Notes under the pieces: model-generated
The model's database searches: none
Seen by the model: the letters and a program-made list of their open reading frames with translations, nothing else
What the model was told of the DNA's origin: nothing
Assembly (NCBI GenBank): GCA_964397085.1
Contig: CAYNHH010000035.1
Coordinates: 1-8,915, forward strand
DNA length: 8,915 nt
DNA from: CAILAD01 sp964397085
GTDB lineage: Bacteria > Patescibacteriota > Saccharimonadia > CAILAD01 > BJGX01
Reading direction: 5' to 3'
Shown here: piece after piece, positions 1 through 6,420 of the stretch
How positions within the stretch are numbered: the first letter of the stretch is position 1
How the letters are laid out: each line of letters begins with the position of its first letter
Made by a program: the position numbers and the translations under genes

Positions 1-401
1 TAGCAATTGGCGCTTCTAGCAAAGCTGCAATTATCTCAGCTGCCCTGGTTATAATTGCTGTAGAATCCACCTCTATGGCAGCTAGTGAGTTTATTAGTGA
101 GCAGACAGAGGAAGATGTTGAAAATCAAAAGAATCCCGCCAGTCCCCTACTAAGTGGTCTAATCATTTTTACCGGCTATGTACTTGCAGGAATAATTCCG
201 CTTTTCCCCTATTTAGTACTTCCTCACTTGCAGGCCATACCAGTTAGTATCGTTGCTGCCTTGATTGGATTGTTTATTTTGGGTCTTTACAAGGGCAGAG
301 TCAGTCACAAGAGTCCTGTTCGATCAGCTCTTGAAGTACTCATTATTGGAGGTGTAGCTGCAGGTATTGGACTAGTTGTGGGTATTATTTTTAAAGTCTA
401 G
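1..401 (+). CDS. VIT1/CCC1-family Fe2+/Mn2+ transporter, C-terminal part (5' end outside window)
   Basis: This integral membrane protein belongs to the vacuolar iron transporter (VIT1/CCC1, DUF125) family, which moves Fe2+ or Mn2+ across membranes. The frame is open from base 3, giving 132 visible residues, so the ATG at 75 is internal and not the start. Visible residues 8-30 form the end of a helix with the family signature ESTSMAASEFISE; Met25 and Glu29 sit where family members carry metal-path residues. Three further hydrophobic segments follow at about residues 49-72, 79-96 and 109-131. The stretch SHKSPVRSALEVLIIG matches the conserved loop before the last helix. The linker after the signature is only about 18 residues, so the cytoplasmic metal-binding domain of plant VIT1 is absent, as in many bacterial and nodulin-21-like members. 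The gene converges on yvcK and shares a CTAG stop with it. Family confidence is high; the choice of iron or manganese cannot be read from sequence. Confidence 0.85.
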   Translation, partial: AIGASSKAAIISAALVIIAVESTSMAASEFISEQTEEDVENQKNPASPLLSGLIIFTGYVLAGIIPLFPYLVLPHLQAIPVSIVAALIGLFILGLYKGRVSHKSPVRSALEVLIIGGVAAGIGLVVGIIFKV

Positions 402-1381
402 CCAATTAGCTCTAAGACTTCTTGAGCTACTTTGTCAGCATCATGACGAATGAGAGTTCTTTGTAATAATTTGTCGTTAGGGTTTTGAGAGTATATTTCG
501 TCACTGATTAGATCTGCTGCAATGAATTTCGGCCGCTTCTTACTTGACTCACCCTCTTCAACCGGCAACTCACCGTCTTTGGCATATTTTTTGATCAGCT
601 CAACTGAAGGTTTTTGAGAGTTATACAGTACGTAATCTAGAAATTCTACATTTGCAAATCGCTCAATTTCATAGGCAAAATCAAGACTTGTAAAACCGTC
701 TGTTTGGCCAGGCTTAGTAACCAAATTACAGATGTATACCTTTTTTGCTTTAGCGGAGTCCAAAACTGACCCCAGATCGTTTACGAGTAATGCCGGCGCA
801 AGACTGCCGTATAGATGACCAGGCGCAATAACTACCAGCTCAGCCTCATCAATTGCCTTTTTGGCTTTGGGATTCAGAATTGACTCTGGCTTGAGTGAAA
901 GCTCTGGCCTGTAGCCTGTCCTCCAGTTCATTTGTGCTATTGCCTGCTCGCCCTTTAGCTCAATACCTTCAGACGTTTTGATAAACAAGTGGGAATCGGT
1001 TAAAGTTACAGGAATAACCTTACCAGTGATTTTTAATATCTTACTGGCTTTCTCAACTGCCTCCCCAAAATCCTTTGATGTTTTTTCTAAAGCGCTCAAG
1101 AAGAGGTTGCCAAAGCTATGACCGCTTAGACTACCCTCACCAAACCGATAGTTGAATAGCTCACGCAAGTCACTTTGATCTTCTGCAAGAGCCACCAGGC
1201 ACTGCCGTACGTCTCCTGGGGGCAATACACCCAGTTCATCTCTCAATATTCCGGTTGAGCCCCCATCATCTGCCATATTTACTATTGCAGTGATGTTTTT
1301 TGTATAATTCTTGAGTTTTGAGAGTAAAGTAAAACTACCCGTGCCACCCCCTATGACAACAATCTTTGGATTAGATTTCAT
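398..1381 (-). CDS. yvcK: YvcK/CofD-like family protein (gluconeogenesis factor, nucleotide-sugar-binding regulator)
   Basis: This 327-aa protein is of the YvcK branch of the YvcK/CofD family, cytoplasmic proteins that bind UDP-sugars and are needed for cell-wall homeostasis and growth on gluconeogenic carbon in Bacillus and mycobacteria. Visible signatures are the N-terminal Rossmann loop VVIGGGTG (residues 8-15), MADDGGSTG (36-44), PPGDVRQ (54-60), GHSFGNL (87-93), and a later IAPGHLYGSLAPALLV block followed by KKVYICNLVTKPGQTDG. Length fits the family (about 310-330 aa). The start chosen is the ATG at 1381. A longer frame from a TTG at 1417 would overlap the upstream gene and adds residues that do not look like the family. 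The upstream stop ends 2 nt before this ATG and no clear Shine-Dalgarno is present, so translation is probably coupled to that gene. The TAG stop overlaps the convergent transporter stop. Identification is firm; the ligand is inferred from the family. Confidence 0.93.
   Translation of the reverse strand: MKSNPKIVVIGGGTGSFTLLSKLKNYTKNITAIVNMADDGGSTGILRDELGVLPPGDVRQCLVALAEDQSDLRELFNYRFGEGSLSGHSFGNLFLSALEKTSKDFGEAVEKASKILKITGKVIPVTLTDSHLFIKTSEGIELKGEQAIAQMNWRTGYRPELSLKPESILNPKAKKAIDEAELVVIAPGHLYGSLAPALLVNDLGSVLDSAKAKKVYICNLVTKPGQTDGFTSLDFAYEIERFANVEFLDYVLYNSQKPSVELIKKYAKDGELPVEEGESSKKRPKFIAADLISDEIYSQNPNDKLLQRTLIRHDADKVAQEVLELIG
407..433 (+). terminator. Possible intrinsic terminator of the transporter gene, inside the 3' end of yvcK
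   Basis: Five bases after the transporter stop there is an inverted repeat: TAGCTC-t-AAG (407-416) pairs with CTT-GAGCTA (421-429) around a 4-base ACTT loop. This makes a 9-bp stem with one bulged T, followed by CTTT. The U tract is short, so it would be a weak terminator at best. It lies within yvcK codons, which leaves it under coding constraint and means the symmetry may be chance. Confidence 0.35.
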
Positions 1382-1383
1382 AG

Positions 1384-1899
1384 TTATTTGCCAAGAATTT
1401 CGTGATATTTTTGCCAATATTCCGGTGGCAGCGAAGGGTTATTAATTGGGACAGAGTCTTCAAATTCAACCTGAAAAGCTGGCGAACTACTATCTAGGAT
1501 CTTTAAACCATTTGGTCCGGCTATCCAGCAATCAACCCAACCTTTCCCTTCTTCAAATACGGTACCACTCTGCGAATCAACCTCAAAGACCCTTATTTCA
1601 CCACTCGGCAGAATGGCTAGCAACCTGCCGCTTCCCTCTGCTACTTGCCGTCTGGCTTTATAGCCCTCTTTTGTAATGCTCATAATTGGGCAAGCGGCAT
1701 TAGGTTTAATTTCGAACAGAGCACCATCAGCCTGTTTTTCTGTTTCATCTAAGTATTTAATTGCAAAGATTCGATAATCTTCGCTTGGGTCGTGCTCTGT
1801 TAATTCAGATTCTAAATCATATTTTATTGGATGAAATTTTTCATCGGGCCCGCGAAGACCGCCGATATTAATACTTGGCTCTGGAGCTGTTTCAGGCAT
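1384..1899 (-). CDS. Conserved-looking hypothetical protein between glyS and yvcK
   Basis: I do not recognise this 171-aa protein. It is acidic and soluble, with no signal peptide or membrane segment. The N-terminal 40 residues are polar and Pro/Glu/Asp-rich and may be flexible. Residues about 42-150 alternate short hydrophobic strands and turns (GSGRLLAILPSGEIRVFEVD, then KGWVDCWIAGPNG), a pattern resembling a single small beta-barrel of cupin type. The usual cupin metal-ligand histidines are missing, so this is only a structural guess. The C-terminus, LPPEYWQKYHEILGK, is probably helical. The start ATG lies inside the end of glyS (8-nt overlap), and AGGAAAG about 6 nt upstream serves as Shine-Dalgarno, which supports this start. 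The gene ends 2 nt before yvcK. Its overlap with both neighbours indicates co-translation, and its role may relate to one of them, but nothing in the sequence shows which. Confidence 0.75.
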   Translation of the reverse strand: MPETAPEPSINIGGLRGPDEKFHPIKYDLESELTEHDPSEDYRIFAIKYLDETEKQADGALFEIKPNAACPIMSITKEGYKARRQVAEGSGRLLAILPSGEIRVFEVDSQSGTVFEEGKGWVDCWIAGPNGLKILDSSSPAFQVEFEDSVPINNPSLPPEYWQKYHEILGK

Positions 1900-3250
1900 G
1901 TAGCTTTCCTGTAAGGTATTCCTTGAGTTCTACAATCTTAACTCGCTCCTGTTGCATAGTGTCGCGGTCACGCACGGTAACGGCCTTGTCTTCTAGACTC
2001 TCAAAGTCTACTGTCACGCAGTATGGAGTACCTATCTCATCTTGACGACGATAGCGCTTACCAATCGACTGGGTCTCATCATATTCTACGTTGTACTCTC
2101 CAGCAATATCCTTAAAGACATCTTTTGCCAAATCTGACAGTTCAGGCTTTTTACTTAGTGGCAAAATTGCTACTTTTACTGGAGCTAGGTGTTTTGCGAA
2201 ACGCATTACTACTCTCTTCTCGTCATTCACTTCTTCTTCATCATAGGCATCTAGCATGACAGCCATAAATAATCGTTCTACGCCAACCGATGGCTCTATT
2301 ACATATGGTACAAACCTTTTGCCTGATTCTTCGTCAAAGTAGGTCAAATCTTTTCCGCTTTCTTTTGCGTGAGCACTCAGATCAAAGTCAGTTCTATTTG
2401 CAATACCATACAATTCCTTGAAGCCAGATGGATATTTGTACTGAATATCTACGCTTGCAGCAGCATAATGTGCACGCTCATCATCTGCGTGATCATGAAA
2501 TTGTAAATTACCCTTATCAACTCCTAGGCTTTGAACCCAGTTCATACAATCGTTTTTCCAGAACTCATACCATTTTTCTGCTTCTTTAGGATCGGTAAAT
2601 ATCTCTAGCTCCATTTGAGAAAACTCACGAAGTCTAAAAATAAAGTCTCCTGGGGTAATTTCATTACGGAAGGCCTTACCTATTTGAGCGATACCAAAAG
2701 GTAGTTTTTTACGAGTGGTTTCGCGTACGTTGTCATACTGTGCAAATATACCTCCGGCAGTTTCGGGTCGCAAATAAGCCATATTAGCATCATCTTCAAC
2801 CGGGCCTACAAAAGTCTTAAACATCATTTGAAATTTTCTAGCCGTAGTAAAGGTATGTTTTTCACCACAATTTGGGCAAGCCATATCTTTTAGCTTTTCA
2901 TCAAGTTTTTTGAGATCATTTGTATCGATTTCGGCCAAATGATCAGCTCTAAATCTGTGCTTACAAGCTTTGCAATCTACCATTGGGTCAACAAATGTGT
3001 CGATATGTCCGCTGGCTTTCCAGAGCTTTGGATTCTGAATAATTGCGGTGTCGAGACCAACCACATTAAAATTACGATATACAAAATGCTGCCACCAGCT
3101 ATTCTTAATATTGTTCGCAAGTTCATTGCCGTATGGGCCTAGATCCCAAAAACCACCTATTCCACCATAGATTTCGCTTGCTTGAAATACAAAACCGCGC
3201 CGTTTGGCGTAACTTACTAACTCTTCCATGGTGATATTAGCTTTACTCAT
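1892..3250 (-). CDS. glyS: Glycyl-tRNA synthetase, single-chain homodimeric (eukaryote/archaea-like) class II type
   Basis: This 452-aa enzyme charges tRNA-Gly with glycine in the cytoplasm. It is the alpha2 type rather than the alpha2beta2 GlyQ/GlyS type. The N-terminus RRGFVFQASEIYGGIGGFWDLGPYG (residues 18-41) is diagnostic. An insertion carries a probable zinc knuckle, CKAC (93-96) and CPNC (125-128). Class II motif 2 is FRNEITPGDFIFRLREFSQME (around 194-214), ANRTDFDL (284-291) belongs to the glycine pocket, and motif 3 is EPSVGVERL (319-327). The anticodon-binding domain spans about 355-445. The ATG at 3250 is preferred over an in-frame TTG at 3268, because that upstream codon overlaps the recO stop and the MEELVSYAKRRGF start region follows normally. 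A GAGG lies 12 nt upstream, which is distant for a ribosome site; a TATAAT sits 6 nt before the ATG. The order recO-glyS is also known in Firmicutes. Confidence 0.97.
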   Translation of the reverse strand: MSKANITMEELVSYAKRRGFVFQASEIYGGIGGFWDLGPYGNELANNIKNSWWQHFVYRNFNVVGLDTAIIQNPKLWKASGHIDTFVDPMVDCKACKHRFRADHLAEIDTNDLKKLDEKLKDMACPNCGEKHTFTTARKFQMMFKTFVGPVEDDANMAYLRPETAGGIFAQYDNVRETTRKKLPFGIAQIGKAFRNEITPGDFIFRLREFSQMELEIFTDPKEAEKWYEFWKNDCMNWVQSLGVDKGNLQFHDHADDERAHYAAASVDIQYKYPSGFKELYGIANRTDFDLSAHAKESGKDLTYFDEESGKRFVPYVIEPSVGVERLFMAVMLDAYDEEEVNDEKRVVMRFAKHLAPVKVAILPLSKKPELSDLAKDVFKDIAGEYNVEYDETQSIGKRYRRQDEIGTPYCVTVDFESLEDKAVTVRDRDTMQQERVKIVELKEYLTGKLHA

Positions 3251-3256
3251 GTAGGT

Positions 3257-3262
3257 ATTATA
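3257..3262 (-). promoter_or_regulatory. Possible -10 box (TATAAT) just before glyS
   Basis: A perfect TATAAT on the minus strand ends 6 nt before the glyS ATG, so initiation at the normal distance would fall on the start codon. It lies in the 14-nt recO-glyS gap. The -35 region is poor (TTTTCA at 18-nt spacing at best). The box also sits inside a small dyad, AGGTA-TAA-TACCT. A chance match inside an operon is quite possible. Confidence 0.3.
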
Positions 3263-3264
3263 CC

Positions 3265-3984
3265 TCAAAGCGCACTATCTTGAAAAATCTTGAGGCTTTT
3301 GAACCGCAAATGGAAATGGTATTCGTAGTAGTGCATAAGCAAGTTATCACTCTCATTCAAGATAGGTTCGATGCCCTCGATGCGAGCTATTTGCATAAGT
3401 GGATTGGTATATATAAGTCGCCACAGCTTGATTGTGGCATCAGACATAATTCCATAATGAGTATTTGGCCGACTAGTGACAATCTCTCCAGAATCATATG
3501 CTAAATAATGTCGACTTCCTATTGAGGTATTGCTGAGTTCAGGTTGCGAACCAATAGACTGCAAAAACTTTAAGGCAAAATATTGACGTACGAGTATGGG
3601 ACTAATCTCATGTACTAATGCAGAGAGTGCCTCGCTAAGTAGCACGTAGGCCACCTCGTTAGCCTGTCCTTCTGGGAGCATCTTATCGAGTACCTCACTC
3701 ATTAAATATGCGCTTAGAAGTGCTTGCTCGTTTTGATTTTGAATATCGTAAATCTCGACTGCTTCTGCGCCAATGATAATATCAAGGTTCTTCCCCCTGA
3801 CGAGTCTGAGCTTAACTTCACAGAATGGCTCAAGATGCCCAGCGAGCTTTGCTGAGCCCCGACGAACACCTTTCGCAACTGCTTTTACTTTGCCATTTTG
3901 TTGCGAAAAGATTGTTAAGATTTTATCGGCCTCCCCAAGATTGTACCTACGCAATACAAAACCAGTAAGTTGATAATTTCTCAT
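3265..3984 (-). CDS. recO: DNA repair protein RecO, lacking zinc-finger cysteines
   Basis: RecO is the recombination mediator that works with RecR (and RecF) to load RecA onto SSB-coated single-stranded DNA. This 239-aa protein has the N-terminal OB-fold (about 1-80) with typical TGFVLRRYNLGEADKILTIFS, then KGVRRGSAKLAGHLEPF (39-54), followed by the helical domain. Length is normal for the family. In most Gram-positive-type RecO proteins a four-Cys zinc site lies at about residues 145-172. Here the equivalent GSQPELSNTSIGSRHYLAYDSGEIV has no cysteine, and the only Cys in the protein is Cys55. The start ATG overlaps the stop of the receiver-domain gene as ATGA, so translation is coupled. glyS follows 14 nt later. 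Identification is strong from the N-terminal domain; the C-terminal part is divergent. Confidence 0.9.
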   Translation of the reverse strand: MRNYQLTGFVLRRYNLGEADKILTIFSQQNGKVKAVAKGVRRGSAKLAGHLEPFCEVKLRLVRGKNLDIIIGAEAVEIYDIQNQNEQALLSAYLMSEVLDKMLPEGQANEVAYVLLSEALSALVHEISPILVRQYFALKFLQSIGSQPELSNTSIGSRHYLAYDSGEIVTSRPNTHYGIMSDATIKLWRLIYTNPLMQIARIEGIEPILNESDNLLMHYYEYHFHLRFKSLKIFQDSAL

Positions 3985-4358
3985 GATAATAGTGCAGATA
4001 TTTTTGCAACGAGTTCACTAGGTGATATTTGAGATTTAACAAAGTAAGCGTCTACCTGTAAGCTTTCTCGAATAGTGCTATGCAGATTCACATCAGACTC
4101 AGTTAGGTTGGTAAGAATGACAATATGCATCTGGTTATTTTGGGGGTCCTTACGGATAGTCTTGATCAGTTGTAGACCGTTCATTTGAGGCAGTAAAATA
4201 TCTACCATCGCTAGATCTGCCGAATTCTTGCTGAGCCAATCTAGCGCCTGTCTACCTGTCTCACAAGCGTGTACGGTAAACTTAGCTTTTTTAAACTTCA
4301 GCTCGTACATATCACGAAGCAACTGATCATCTTCAACAAGTAAAATTGTTTTTTTCAT
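3981..4358 (-). CDS. Stand-alone response-regulator receiver domain (CheY-like)
   Basis: This 125-aa protein is a single REC domain with no output domain, expected to act by protein-protein contact. All phosphorylation residues are visible: acidic pocket Glu9/Asp10/Asp11 (VEDD), phospho-acceptor Asp53 (MVDILLPQMNG), switch Thr83 (VILTN), an aromatic switch at Tyr105/Phe106 and conserved Lys108 (FVKS). It should therefore be competent for phosphorylation. It starts 16 nt after the stop of the degenerate kinase-like gene, with a GA-rich AGAGAGTAGAG ribosome site before the ATG at 4358, and its stop overlaps the recO start by 4 nt. The gene order suggests partnership with the upstream kinase-like protein. 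That protein seems unable to phosphorylate, so the phosphodonor must be another kinase or a small molecule. DNA binding is not expected. Confidence 0.92.
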   Translation of the reverse strand: MKKTILLVEDDQLLRDMYELKFKKAKFTVHACETGRQALDWLSKNSADLAMVDILLPQMNGLQLIKTIRKDPQNNQMHIVILTNLTESDVNLHSTIRESLQVDAYFVKSQISPSELVAKISALLS

Positions 4359-4374
4359 ATCTCTACTCTCTACC

Positions 4375-5097
4375 TTACTCTGATACTAGTTGAGTATCAA
4401 ACACATTGAGCTGTTGAGATATTGGTATATGTAGATAGAGCCTATCTTGCTTTTGCACACAACGTGATGAGACTGCCACCCCTAAACAGTGTAAGACTGT
4501 TAGTGCATATGTGGCTACTAACTCGTCTAACTGATACCTTTTTTGTATGCCAGTCTTCAACTGAAAACTTCGGATGGCATTATGCACTCCTAAAGATACC
4601 CATTGATTTTTTTTTGAAAATATTGAGATAACCAAGTAATTATCTCGCCTTCTTGATAAAGTAGAAAATGACTTAGATGAGTTACAGGCTGATATGATGG
4701 CAAGCACGCACTGGCCAAATGCTTCTTCATCAACACTCACAAGCGAGCTAGTGTAAGTGGATTGAGAAGACAAATGCACATCAGATATAGAAGATACCTT
4801 TTTTAGCAACTGTTCGATATGAATATTCTGAACGTACAAATTTTTCAAGTTAATAAGTCGATATAATTGATCAAGTAATTTTACATTTTGCAACTGACTT
4901 TTACTTGTACGCATTATTTGTTTACTTAAAGCCATGTCAGGTTTGGCATCAGCTTGTTCTTCAAGATAACCGGCCATAGAATTGGTGGAGCTCACAAAAC
5001 TCTGCATAATAGCAAACACTACCGCTTCAATACCATCTTGTGTATACCACTCCTCTGTATTGAGCTGGAATGATGGCGCGGGCTTGTTTGACTTCAT
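4375..5097 (-). CDS. Degenerate histidine-kinase-like protein (pseudokinase)
   Basis: This 240-aa soluble protein has the architecture of a histidine-kinase core without its catalytic motifs. Residues about 22-88 resemble the two-helix dimerisation domain: MQSFVSSTNSMAGYLEE lines up with the H-box ending in GYLE, but no His is present there. Residues 92-230 follow the order of an ATPase domain: NIHIEQLLKKV, SVDEEAFGQCVLAIISACN where the N box belongs, and YALTVLHCLGVAV then LYLHIPI where the G2 region and last strand belong. The N-box Asn motif, the DxGxG motif and the GLGL motif are all missing. There is no transmembrane or sensor domain. It lies 16 nt before a receiver-domain gene that keeps its active residues. 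I infer a scaffold or allosteric partner for that receiver. The homology is by pattern and should be tested with a profile search. No Shine-Dalgarno precedes the ATG. Confidence 0.7.
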   Translation of the reverse strand: MKSNKPAPSFQLNTEEWYTQDGIEAVVFAIMQSFVSSTNSMAGYLEEQADAKPDMALSKQIMRTSKSQLQNVKLLDQLYRLINLKNLYVQNIHIEQLLKKVSSISDVHLSSQSTYTSSLVSVDEEAFGQCVLAIISACNSSKSFSTLSRRRDNYLVISIFSKKNQWVSLGVHNAIRSFQLKTGIQKRYQLDELVATYALTVLHCLGVAVSSRCVQKQDRLYLHIPISQQLNVFDTQLVSE

Positions 5098-5101
5098 ACA
5101 T

Positions 5102-5123
5102 CTATACTATAGGTAATCACCTA
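5102..5123. repeat. Two abutting small dyads upstream of the pseudokinase gene
   Basis: Plus strand CTATA-c-TATAG at 5102-5112 and TAGGT-aatc-ACCTA at 5110-5123 overlap by three bases. Both are perfect in their 5-bp arms. They cover the candidate -10 box in the 61-bp gap between operons, the usual place for a repressor site. No binding family is recognised. Confidence 0.35.
5106..5111 (-). promoter_or_regulatory. Candidate -10 box (TATAGT) of the pseudokinase-REC-recO operon
   Basis: TATAGT on the minus strand ends 8 nt before the ATG at 5097, predicting a start site within about 2 nt of the start codon. The region lacks a Shine-Dalgarno sequence. The -35 is weak (TTGCTG at 16 nt). The box is part of the dyad CTATA-G-TATAG (5102-5112), next to a second dyad TAGGT-4-ACCTA (5110-5123). 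Confidence 0.4.
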
Positions 5124-5158
5124 GTACCAGCAAGCATTAGCTATATACTTTTTAGCGA

Positions 5159-5866
5159 CTAAGGATTGAGATGAACATTCTCAACAATTGAGCTATAAAC
5201 AGAGAGATATTTTGCATTGTCGTCTGTCTCAATCATAAAAGTCTTATCTCGTATAGGTACTAATATTACAGTACCATTAGGTATCTTTGTCGATAAGGCT
5301 CCAGTATATTTCACTCCTTTTATTCCAGAGACTGTTACTTCTTCTTTGTTGACTTTTCTCTTTTTAGGGTCTGGTTCTTTTGCTAGAGCATCAAGGGACT
5401 TGCGAGCCGTATCAAGATTTTGATTTTTTAGCGCGAATCTTAATGCAAACTGTTCGAGCTTAGTATTAACAAAGTCAGGCATAGAATAACCTTCAATTGT
5501 GTTCCCATTCACATCTGGTGTGACCGCAAGACTCCATGATTTAGGGATATCCACTCTAAAATTGCCTGCATTGTCTGGCGCAGTGTAAGTACGTACATCA
5601 GACCCTGCTACCTTTGCGGCAGCCTGCTCATCTGCTAGTTTTTGTGCTTCTGCACCAGTTGCTTGTCCTTGCTTATTTGCCTCATCTAGCTGGCCCGAGT
5701 TAATGAAGGCTTTACCGGCAAAGACCAATACCAATATAAGCAAAATTACCGAAACAGATCCTAATACAATCAGTAGGGTGCGGTCCATTTTTAATTTTTC
5801 TGTGGTACTTTTGGGGTGCTCGTTGTTCGGCAATGGTGCTTGATTGTATGGTTGTTGGGGGTCCAT
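5159..5866 (-). CDS. Membrane-anchored protein with a PsbP-like extracytoplasmic domain
   Basis: This 235-aa protein has a Pro/Asn/Gln-rich cytoplasmic N-terminus (1-25), one strong transmembrane helix (about 30-52, TLLIVLGSVSVILLILVLVFAG), an Ala/Gln/Glu-rich likely helical stalk (57-87) and a compact beta-rich domain (92-235). Charge before the helix suggests an N-in, C-out anchor; no lipobox Cys is present. The domain opens with YTAPDNAGNFRVDIPKSWSLAV, which resembles the entry of PsbP/DUF1795-type domains (a short ligand-free or lipid/protein-binding fold), and ends TFMIETDDNAKYLSVYSSIVENVHLNP, as such domains do. The precise function is unknown. The gene follows the peroxiredoxin gene by 23 nt, with AAAGGAAC as ribosome site, so it probably shares the sod promoter. 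No further gene is coupled downstream. Confidence 0.75.
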   Translation of the reverse strand: MDPQQPYNQAPLPNNEHPKSTTEKLKMDRTLLIVLGSVSVILLILVLVFAGKAFINSGQLDEANKQGQATGAEAQKLADEQAAAKVAGSDVRTYTAPDNAGNFRVDIPKSWSLAVTPDVNGNTIEGYSMPDFVNTKLEQFALRFALKNQNLDTARKSLDALAKEPDPKKRKVNKEEVTVSGIKGVKYTGALSTKIPNGTVILVPIRDKTFMIETDDNAKYLSVYSSIVENVHLNP

Positions 5867-5889
5867 GATGTTCCTTTGCTTGTTTGCTT

Positions 5890-6414
5890 TTACTTAAGAT
5901 TTGGTTGCCCTGGTGTCCAATCCATAGGACAAAGTCCGCCAGTCTGTAGAGCTTTCACTACTCGCATTGTTTCTTCTACGCTACGGCCAACGTTACCGTC
6001 TGAGATTACCACATAACGTAAGTTACCTTCTGGATCGATGATAAAAGTTCCACGCTCAGCTTCACCGCTCTCTTCAATGAGTACTCCATAATCTTGAGCA
6101 AGAGTATGTGCTGTATCGGCAAGTACTGGATACTCAACACTATCTAGATCACGCTCAAACCAAGCTTTGTGGCTGTATACGCTATCAGTACTTGCAGCAA
6201 GAATTTCTGTATCAATCTTTTTAAAATCTGAGTACATCTTTCCAAAACCCGTAATCTCGGTTGGACAAACAAAGGTAAAGTCACGTGGATAAAAGAATAA
6301 TATTAGCCATTTTCCGCTGTAGTCTTTGAGGCTAATTTCTTTGTAATCATCTTTTAAGCCCTTCTGATAGGCGCTAAGTTTGAAATTTGGTGCAGGCTGA
6401 TTAAGCTTTAACAT
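5890..6414 (-). CDS. ahpC: Typical 2-Cys peroxiredoxin (AhpC/Prx family)
   Basis: This thioredoxin-fold peroxidase reduces H2O2, organic hydroperoxides and possibly peroxynitrite in the cytoplasm. At 174 aa it is close to minimal for the family. The peroxidatic cysteine is Cys50 in FYPRDFTFVCPTE. The resolving cysteine is Cys162 in GGLCPMDWTPG near the C-terminus, so it should form intersubunit disulfides as a typical 2-Cys enzyme. Other family marks are the GVLIEESGEAERGTFIIDPEG core and VGRSVEETMRVVKALQ. The ATG at 6414 lies 6 nt after the sod stop, and its Shine-Dalgarno GAAGGAGA is formed by the last sod codons, indicating coupled expression. No AhpF or thioredoxin reductase gene is in the window, so the electron donor is unknown. 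The gene symbol reflects family level only. Confidence 0.95.
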   Translation of the reverse strand: MLKLNQPAPNFKLSAYQKGLKDDYKEISLKDYSGKWLILFFYPRDFTFVCPTEITGFGKMYSDFKKIDTEILAASTDSVYSHKAWFERDLDSVEYPVLADTAHTLAQDYGVLIEESGEAERGTFIIDPEGNLRYVVISDGNVGRSVEETMRVVKALQTGGLCPMDWTPGQPNLK

Positions 6415-6420
6415 ATATGG

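Noticed and set aside
75..401. A complete 108-aa membrane protein starting at the ATG at 75
   Set aside because: The frame stays open to the window edge, and the residues before that ATG form part of the conserved VIT helix, so this is an internal Met.
1379..1417. Longer yvcK start at a TTG (1417)
   Set aside because: It would overlap the upstream gene by 34 nt and add 12 residues unlike the family. The ATG at 1381 gives MKSNPKIVVIGGGTG, the normal YvcK start.
1446..1676. Plus-strand open frame of 76 codons opposite the hypothetical gene
   Set aside because: It has low-complexity composition, no ribosome site and lies wholly opposite a better-supported gene. The same holds for the plus-strand frames at 2939-3142, 3280-3504, 3773-3973, 4422-4631, 5217-5423, 5816-6016, 7175-7501 and 7913-8170.
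3248..3268. Longer glyS start at a TTG (3268)
   Set aside because: The codon overlaps the recO stop, lacks a ribosome site, and the ATG at 3250 is a normal start.
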